This document shows positions 54,701-64,000 of a stretch of DNA of 64,000 nucleotides, piece by piece (within the stretch, counting starts at the first letter, position 1; each line of letters starts with the position of its first letter). A program made the translations under genes and the position numbers. The stretch comes from Elmis aenea (taxonomy: Eukaryota; Arthropoda; Insecta; Coleoptera; Elmidae). The stretch is taken from contig CANTFG010000322.1 in the NCBI GenBank assembly GCA_947652605.1, positions 1 to 64,000 on the forward strand. The letters are read 5' to 3'. The notes under the pieces were generated by a model. It was not told the DNA's origin. It saw only the letters and a list, made by a program, of their open reading frames with translations, and did not search any database.

Positions 54701-57700
54701 TATGCAAAACAATTGTATTCATGTAAAGAGGCGATGGATAAACTGTTCCTGTGATATACAAATCAATAATTAAAATTGTTTAGAAATAGTCGCTCAAAAA
54801 ACATATGTATTAACTAAAGCACGGTATTTTTAGGAAATTATTAAAAATTAAAACCAGCTCTTTGAAAGACATATGCAAAACAATTGTATTTATGTAAAAA
54901 GGCGATGGATAAACTGTTCCTTTGATATACAAATCAATAATTAAAATTGTTCAGAAATAGTCGCTCAAGGAACATATGTATTAACTAAAGCACGGTATTT
55001 TTAGGAAATTATTAAAAATTAAAACCAGCTCATTGAAAGACATATGCAAAACAATTGTGTTTATGTAAAGAGGCGATGGATAAACTGTTTCTGTGATATA
55101 AAAATCAATAATTAAAATTGTTTCGAAATAGTTGCTCAAGGAACATATGTATTAACTAAAGCACGGTATTTTTAGGAAATTATTAAAAATTAAAACCAGC
55201 TCATTGAAAGACATATGCAAAACAATTGTATTCATGTAAAGAGGCGATGGATAAACTGTTCCTGTGATATACAAATCAATAATTAAAATTGTTTCAAAAT
55301 AGTCGCTCAAGGAACATATGTATTAACTAAAGCACGGTAATTTTAGGAAATTATTAAAAATTAAAACCAGCTCATTGAAAGACATATGCAAAACAATTGT
55401 ATTCATGTAAAGAGGCGATGGATAAACTGTTCCTGTGATATACAAATCAATAATTAAAATTGTTACGAAATAGTCGCTTAAGAAACATATGTATTAACTA
55501 AAGCACGGTATTTTTAGGAAATTATTAAAAATTAAAACCAGCTCTTTGAAAGACATATGCAAAACAATTGTATTCATGTAAAAAGGCGATGAATAAACTA
55601 ATCCTTTGATATACAAATCAATAATTAAAATTGTTTCGAAATAGTCGCTCAAGGAACATATGTATTAACTAAAGCACGGTATTTTTAGGAAATTATTAAA
55701 AATTAAAACCAGCTCATTGAAAGGCATATGCAAAACAATTGTATTCATGTAAAGAGGCGATGGATAAACTGTTTCTGTGATATAAAAATCAATAATTAAA
55801 ATTGTTTCGAAATAGTCGCTTAAGGAACATATAAATTAACTAAAGCACGGTATTTTTAGGAAATTATTAAAAATTAAAACCAGCTCATTGAAAGACATAT
55901 GCAAAACAATTGTATTCATGTAAAGAGGCGATGGATAAACTGTTTCTGTGATATAAAAATCAATAATTAAAATTGTTTCGAAATAGTCGCTCAAGGAACA
56001 TATGTATTAACTAAAGCACGGTATTTTTAGGAAATTATTAAAAATTAAAACCAGCTCATTGAAAGACATATGCAAAACAATTGTATTCATGTAAAGAGGC
56101 GATGGATAAACTGTTCCTGTGATATACAAATTAATAATTAAAATTGTTCAGAAATAGTCGCTCAAGGAACATATGTATTAACTAAAGCACGGTATTTTTA
56201 GGAAATTATTAAAAATTAAAACCAGCTCATTGAAAGACATATGCAAAACAATTGTATTCATGTAAAGAGGCGATGGATAAACTGTTCCTGTGATATACAA
56301 ATCAATAATTAAAATTGTTACGAAATAGTCGCTCAAGAAACATATGTATTAACTAAAGCACGGTATTTTTAGGAAATTATTAAAAATTAAAACCAGCTCT
56401 TTGAAAGACATATGCAAAACAATTGTATTCATGTAAAAAGGCGATGGATAAACTGTTCCTTTGATATACAAATCAATAATTAAAATTGTTTAGAAATAGT
56501 CGCTCAAGGAACATATGTATTAACTAAAGCACGGTATTTTTAGGAAATTATTAAAAATTAAAACCAGCTCTTTGAAAGACATATGCAAAACAATTGTGTT
56601 CATGTAAAGAGGCGATGGATAAACTGTTTCTGTGATATAAAAATCAATAATTAAAATTGTTTCGAAATAGTTGCTCAAGGAACATATGTATTAACTAAAG
56701 CACGGTATTTTTAGGAAATTATTAAAAATTAAAACCAGCTCATTGAAAGACATATGCAAAACAATTGTATTCATGTAAAAAGGCGATGAATAAACTAATC
56801 CTTTGATATACAAATCAATAATTAAAATTGTTCAGAAATAGTCGCTCAAGGAACATATGTATTAACTAAAGCACGGTATTTTTAGGAAATTATTAAAAAT
56901 TAAAACCAGCTCATTGAAAGACATATGCAAAACAATTGTATTCATGTAAAGAGGCGATGGATAAACTGTTCCTGTGATATACAAATCAATAATTAAAATT
57001 GTTTCGAAATAGTCGCTCAAGGAACATATGTATTAACTAAAGCACGGTATTTTTAGGAAATTATTAAAAATTAAAACCAGCTCATTGAAAGACATATGCA
57101 AAACAATTGTATTCATGTAAAGAGGCGATGGATAAACTGTTCCTGTGATATACAAATCAATAATTAAAATTGTTTCGAAATAGTCGCTCAAGGAACATAT
57201 GTATTAACTAAAGCACGGTATTTTTAGGAAATTATTAAAAATTAAAACCAGCTCATTGAAAGACATATGCAAAACAATTGTGTTTATGTAAAGAGGCGAT
57301 GGATAAACTGTTTCTGTGATATAAAAATCAATAATTAAAATTGTTTCGAAATAGTTGCTCAAGGAACATATGTATTAACTAAAGCACGGTATTTTTAGGA
57401 AATTATTAAAAATTAAAACCAGCTCATTGAAAGACATATGCAAAACAATTGTATTCATGTAAAGAGGCGATGGATAAACTGTTCCTGTGATATACAAATC
57501 AATAATTAAAATTGTTTCAAAATAGTCGCTCAAGGAACATATGTATTAACTAAAGCACGGTAATTTTAGGAAATTATTAAAAATTAAAACCAGCTCATTG
57601 AAAGACATATGCAAAACAATTGTATTCATGTAAAGAGGCGATGGATAAACTGTTCCTGTGATATACAAATCAATAATTAAAATTGTTACGAAATAGTCGC

Positions 57701-60700
57701 TTAAGAAACATATGTATTAACTAAAGCACGGTATTTTTAGGAAATTATTAAAAATTAAAACCAGCTCTTTGAAAGACATATGCAAAACAATTGTATTCAT
57801 GTAAAAAGGCGATGAATAAACTAATCCTTTGATATACAAATCAATAATTAAAATTGTTTCGAAATAGTCGCTCAAGGAACATATGTATTAACTAAAGCAC
57901 GGTATTTTTAGGAAATTATTAAAAATTAAAACCAGCTCATTGAAAGGCATATGCAAAACAATTGTATTCATGTAAAGAGGCGATGGATAAACTGTTTCTG
58001 TGATATAAAAATCAATAATTAAAATTGTTTCGAAATAGTCGCTTAAGGAACATATAAATTAACTAAAGCACGGTATTTTTAGGAAATTATTAAAAATTAA
58101 AACCAGCTCATTGAAAGACATATGCAAAACAATTGTATTCATGTAAAGAGGCGATGGATAAACTGTTTCTGTGATATAAAAATCAATAATTAAAATTGTT
58201 TCGAAATAGTCGCTCAAGGAACATATGTATTAACTAAAGCACGGTATTTTTAGGAAATTATTAAAAATTAAAACCAGCTCATTGAAAGACATATGCAAAA
58301 CAATTGTATTCATGTAAAGAGGCGATGGATAAACTGTTCCTGTGATATACAAATTAATAATTAAAATTGTTCAGAAATAGTCGCTCAAGGAACATATGTA
58401 TTAACTAAAGCACGGTATTTTTAGGAAATTATTAAAAATTAAAACCAGCTCATTGAAAGACATATGCAAAACAATTGTATTCATGTAAAGAGGCGATGGA
58501 TAAACTGTTCCTGTGATATACAAATCAATAATTAAAATTGTTACGAAATAGTCGCTCAAGAAACATATGTATTAACTAAAGCACGGTATTTTTAGGAAAT
58601 TATTAAAAATTAAAACCAGCTCTTTGAAAGACATATGCAAAACAATTGTATTCATGTAAAAAGGCGATGGATAAACTGTTCCTTTGATATACAAATCAAT
58701 AATTAAAATTGTTTAGAAATAGTCGCTCAAGGAACATATGTATTAACTAAAGCACGGTATTTTTAGGAAATTATTAAAAATTAAAACCAGCTCTTTGAAA
58801 GACATATGCAAAACAATTGTGTTCATGTAAAGAGGCGATGGATAAACTGTTTCTGTGATATAAAAATCAATAATTAAAATTGTTTCGAAATAGTTGCTCA
58901 AGGAACATATGTATTAACTAAAGCACGGTATTTTTAGGAAATTATTAAAAATTAAAACCAGCTCATTGAAAGACATATGCAAAACAATTGTATTCATGTA
59001 AAAAGGCGATGAATAAACTAATCCTTTGATATACAAATCAATAATTAAAATTGTTCAGAAATAGTCGCTCAAGGAACATATGTATTAACTAAAGCACGGT
59101 ATTTTTAGGAAATTATTAAAAATTAAAACCAGCTCATTGAAAGACATATGCAAAACAATTGTATTCATGTAAAGAGGCGATGGATAAACTGTTCCTGTGA
59201 TATACAAATCAATAATTAAAATTGTTTCGAAATAGTCGCTCAAGGAACATATGTATTAACTAAAGCACGGTATTTTTAGGAAATTATTAAAAATTAAAAC
59301 CAGCTCATTGAAAGACATATGCAAAACAATTGTATTCATGTAAAGAGGCGATGGATAAACTGTTCCTGTGATATACAAATCAATAATTAAAATTGTTTCG
59401 AAATAGTCGCTCAAGGAACATATGTATTAACTAAAGCACGGTATTTTTAGGAAATTATTAAAAATTAAAACCAGCTCATTGAAAGACATATGCAAAACAA
59501 TTGTATTCATGTAAAGAGGCGATGGATAAACTGTTCCTGTGATATACAAATCAATAATTAAAATTGTTTAGAAATAGTCGCTCAAGGAACATATGTATTA
59601 ACTAAAGCACGGTATTTTTAGGAAATTATTAAAAATTGAAACCAGCTCATTGAAAGACATATGCAAAACAATTGTATTCATGTCAAGAGGCGATGGATAA
59701 ACTGTTCCTTTGATATACAAATTTATAATTAAAATTGTTTCGAAATAATCGCTCAAGGAACATATGTATTAACTAAAGCACGGTATCTTTAGGAAATTAT
59801 TAAAAATTAAAACCAGCTCATTGAAAGACATATGCAAAACAATTGTATTCATGTAAAGAGGCGATGGATAAACTGTTCCTGTGATATACAAATTAATAAT
59901 TAAAATTGTTCAGAAATAGTCGCTCAAGGAACATATGTATTAACTAAAGCACGGTATTTTTAGGAAATTATTAAAAATTAAAACCAGCTCATTGAAAGAC
60001 ATATGCAAAACAATTGTATTCATGTAAAGAGGCGATGGATAAACTGTTCCTGTGATATACAAATCAATAATTAAAATTGTTACGAAATAGTCGCTCAAGA
60101 AACATATGTATTAACTAAAGCACGGTATTTTTAGGAAATTATTAAAAATTAAAACCAGCTCTTTGAAAGACATATGCAAAACAATTGTATTCATGTAAAA
60201 AGGCGATGGATAAACTGTTCCTTTGATATACAAATCAATAATTAAAATTGTTTAGAAATAGTCGCTCAAGGAACATATGTATTAACTAAAGCACGGTATT
60301 TTTAGGAAATTATTAAAAATTAAAACCAGCTCTTTGAAAGACATATGCAAAACAATTGTGTTCATGTAAAGAGGCGATGGATAAACGGTTTCTGTGATAT
60401 AAAAATCAATAATTAAAATTGTTTCGAAATAGTTGCTCAAGGAACATATGTATTAACTAAAGCACGGTATTTTTAGGAAATTATTAAAAATTAAAACCAG
60501 CTCATTGAAAGACATATGCAAAACAATTGTATTCATGTAAAAAGGCGATGAATAAACTAATCCTTTGATATACAAATCAATAATTAAAATTGTTCAGAAA
60601 TAGTCGCTCAAGGAACATATGTATTAACTAAAGCACGGTATTTTTAGGAAATTATTAAAAATTAAAACCAGCTCATTGAAAGACATATGCAAAACAATTG

Positions 60701-63700
60701 TATTCATGTAAAGAGGCGATGGATAAACTGTTCCTGTGATATACAAATCAATAATTAAAATTGTTTCGAAATAGTCGCTCAAGGAACATATGTATTAACT
60801 AAAGCACGGTATTTTTAGGAAATTATTAAAAATTAAAACCAGCTCATTGAAAGACATATGCAAAACAATTGTATTCATGTAAAGAGGCGATGGATAAACT
60901 GTTCCTGTGATATACAAATCAATAATTAAAATTGTTTCGAAATAGTCGCTCAAGGAACATATGTATTAACTAAAGCACGGTATTTTTAGGAAATTATTAA
61001 AAATTAAAACCAGCTCATTGAAAGACATATGCAAAACAATTGTATTCATGTAAAGAGGCGATGGATAAACTGTTCCTGTGATATACAAATCAATAATTAA
61101 AATTGTTTAGAAATAGTCGCTCAAGGAACATATGTATTAACTAAAGCACGGTATTTTTAGGAAATTATTAAAAATTGAAACCAGCTCATTGAAAGACATA
61201 TGCAAAACAATTGTATTCATGTCAAGAGGCGATGGATAAACTGTTCCTTTGATATACAAATCTATAATTAAAATTGTTTTGAAATAATCGCTCAAGGAAC
61301 ATATGTATTAACTAAAGCACGGTATTTTTAGGAAATTATTAAAAATTAAAACCAGCTCATTGAAAGACATATGCAAAACAATTGTATTCATGTAAAGAGG
61401 CGATGGATAAACTGTTCCTGTGATATACAAATCAATAATTAAAATTGTTTAGAAATAGTCGCTCAAGGAACATATGTATTAACTAAAGCACGGTATTTTT
61501 AGGAAATTATTAAAAATTAAAACCAGCTCATTGAAAGACATATGCAAAACAATTGTATTCATGTAAAGAGGCGATGGATAAACTGTTCCTGTGATATACA
61601 AATCAATAATTAAAATTGTTCAGAAATAGTCGCTCAAGGAACATATGTATTAACTAAAGCACGGTATTTTTAGGAAATTATTAAAAATTAAAACCAGCTC
61701 ATTGAAAGACATATGCAAAACAATTGTATTCATGTAAAGAGGCGATGGATAAACTGTTCCTGTGATATACAAATCAATAATTAAAATTGTTACGAAATAG
61801 TCGCTCAAGAAACATATATATTAACTAACGCACGGTATTTTTAGGAAATTATTAAAAATTAAAACCAGCTCTTTGAAAGACATATGCAAAACAATTGTAT
61901 TCATGTAAAAAGGCGATGGATAAACTGTTCCTTTGATATACAAATCAATAATTAAAATTGTTCAGAAATAGTCGCTCAAGGAACATATGTATTAACTAAA
62001 GCACGGTATTTTTAGGAAATTATTAAAAATTAAAACCAGCTCATTGAAAGACATATGCAAAACAATTGTGTTCATGTAAAGAGGCGATGGATAAACTGTT
62101 TCTGTGATATACAAATCAATAATTAAAATTGTTTCGAAATAGTTGCTCAAGGAACATATGTATTAACTAAAGCACGGTATTTTTAGGAAATTATTAAAAA
62201 TTAAAACCAGCTCATTGAAAGACATATGCAAAACAATTGTATTCATGTAAAAAGGCGATGAATAAACTAATCCTTTGATATACAAATCAATAATTAAAAT
62301 TGTTCAGAAATAGTCGCTCAAGGAACATATGTATTAGATAAAGCACGGTATTTTTAGGAAATTATTAAAAATTAAAACCAGCTCATTGAAAGACATATGC
62401 AAAACAATTGTATTCATGTAAAGAGGCGATGGATAAACTGTTCCTGTGATATACAAATCAATAATTAAAATTGTTTCGAAATAGTCGCTCAAGGAACATA
62501 TGTATTAACTAAAGCACGGTATTTTTAGGAAATTATTAAAAATTAAAACCAGCTCATTGAAAGACATATGCAAAACAATTGTATTCATGTAAAGAGGCGA
62601 TGGATAAACTGTTCCTGTGATATACAAATCAATAATTAAAATTGTTTCGAAATAGTCGCTCAAGGAACATATGTATTAACTAAAGCACGGTATTTTTAGG
62701 AAATTATTAAAAATTAAAACCAGCTCATTGAAAGACATATGCAAAACAATTGTATTCATGTAAAGAGGCGATAGATAAACTGTTCCTGTAATATACAAAT
62801 CAATAATTAAAATTGTTTCGAAATAGTCGCTCAAGGAACATATGTATTAACTAAAGCACGGTATTTTTAGGAAATTATTAAAAATTAAAACCAGCTCATT
62901 GAAAGACATATGCAAAACAATTGTATTCATGTAAAGAGGCGATGGATAAACTGTTCCTGTGATATACAAATCAATAATTGAAATTGTTTCGAAATAGTCG
63001 CTCAAGGAACATATGTATTAACTGAAGCACGGTATTTTTAGGAAATTATTAAAAATTAAAACCAGCTCATTGAAAGACATATGCAAAACAATTGTATTCA
63101 TGTAAAGAGGCGATGGATAAACTGTTTCTGTGATATACAAATCAATAATTAAAATTGTTTCGAAATAGTCGCTCAAGGAACATATGTATTAACTAAAGCA
63201 CGGTATTTTTAGGAAATTATTAAAAATTAAAACCAGCTCATTGAAAGACATATGCAAAACAATTGTATTCATGTAAAGAGGCGATGGATAAACTGTTCCT
63301 GTGATATACAAATCAATAATTAAAATTGTTTCGAAATAGTCGCTCAAGGAACATATGTATTAACTAAAGCACGGTATTTTTAGGAAATTATTAAAAATTA
63401 AAACCAGCTCTTTGAAAGACATATGCAAAACAATTGTATTCATGTAAAGAGGCGATGGATAAACTGTTCCTGTGATATACAAATCAATAATTAAAATTGT
63501 TTAGAAATAGTCGCTCAAGGAACATATGTATTAACTAAAGCACGGTATTTTTAGGAAATTATTAAAAATTAAAACCAGCTCATTGAAAGACATATGCAAA
63601 ACAATTGTATTCATGTAAAGAGGCGATGGATAAACTGTTCCTGTGATATACAAATCAATAATTAAAATTGTTTCGAAATAGTCGCTCAAGGAACATATGT

Positions 63701-64000
63701 ATTAACTAAAGCACGGTATTTTTAGGAAATTATTAAAAATTAAAACCAGCTCATTGAAAGACATATGCAAAACAATTGTATTCATGTAAAGAGGCGATGG
63801 ATAAACTGTTCCTTTGATATACAAATCTATAATTAAAATTGTTTCGAAATAGTCGCTCAAGGAACATATGTATTAACTAAAGCACGGTATTTTTAGGAAA
63901 TTATTAAAAATTAAAACCAGCTCATTGAAAGACATATGCAAAACAATTTTATTCATGTAAAGAGGCGATGGATAAACTGTTCCTGTGATATACAAATCAA
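39760..64000. repeat. 171-bp satellite array, segment 3 (runs off the window)
   Basis: About 142 head-to-tail monomers with no insertion. Diagnostic variants recur only at multiples of 171 bp. ATGAATAAACTAATCC is at 45671, 47723, 49091, 50117, 53537, 55589, 56786, 57812, 59009, 60548 and 62258, i.e. steps of 12, 8, 6, 20, 12, 7, 6, 7, 9 and 10 monomers. GGTAATTTTAGG follows a compatible pattern. Blocks around 45.4-47.8 kb and 53.3-55.7 kb are offset by 7866 bp (46 monomers). A few monomers near 41.3-42.2 kb carry the 5-bp deletion also seen in segment 2. Confidence 0.97.

Noticed and set aside
3750..64000. CRISPR-like array of regular repeats
   Set aside because: There are no spacers: the whole 171-bp unit is repeated head to tail. 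It is satellite DNA in a eukaryote.
3750..64000. Primate alpha satellite, because the monomer is 171 bp
   Set aside because: The sequence shows no CENP-B box and no resemblance to alphoid DNA, and the interspersed elements are of arthropod type. The length match is a coincidence or a nucleosome-phasing effect.

Overview
The window reads as heterochromatin-like DNA of an arthropod, most likely an insect. The grounds are the element families present (a Polinton/Maverick with a phospholipase A2 gene, a Ty3/gypsy element, a piggyBac derivative, a Penelope-like relic, and a foldback with CACCCTGTATA-type ends), the strong AT bias and spliceosomal signals. No ordinary host gene is visible. The species cannot be named from the sequence alone.

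The backbone is a satellite with a strict 171-bp monomer, about 200 copies in all, running from 3750 to the right edge and interrupted by three insertions. Each insertion has a readable target-site duplication. (1) 7653-8222 is a 570-bp piggyBac derivative flanked by TTAA. (2) 8702-14749 is a minus-strand Ty3/gypsy element with two 185-bp LTRs, flanked by ATAT. (3) 20550-39759 is a 19.2-kb Polinton/Maverick with 744-bp TIRs, flanked by CTCAAG. To the left of the satellite, 601-3749 is a large imperfect palindrome whose arms hold 147-bp GC-rich tandem repeats and a Penelope-type reverse transcriptase fragment. Bases 1-600 are unassigned.

The Polinton looks close to complete and recent. Its minus-strand half carries, from the middle outward, a phospholipase A2, a basic pX-like core protein, an adenain-type protease, a penton-type minor capsid protein, a 71-residue protein, a double-jelly-roll major capsid protein, and a cluster of nucleotidyltransferase-like paralogues (three genes and a relic). 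Its plus-strand half carries a packaging ATPase, a DUF8207-like protein, an integrase with chromodomain, a secreted protein, a protein-primed family B DNA polymerase and a terminal gene of possible exonuclease ancestry. A two-exon minus-strand gene lies between the secreted-protein gene and the polymerase. Replication (PolB), integration (INT), packaging (ATPase) and virion (MCP, penton, PRO, PLA2, core protein) functions are all represented, as expected of a virus-like transposon.

The least expected observations are: the NTase-like paralogue cluster in which the active-site motif decays stepwise; a U UUU UUA slippery heptamer that joins the core-protein frame to the protease frame; the penton / 71-aa / MCP cassette linked by an in-frame stop and a TAATG overlap; an intron-containing cargo gene; and higher-order satellite repeats of 8, 9, 13 and 46 monomers, all in exact 171-bp register.
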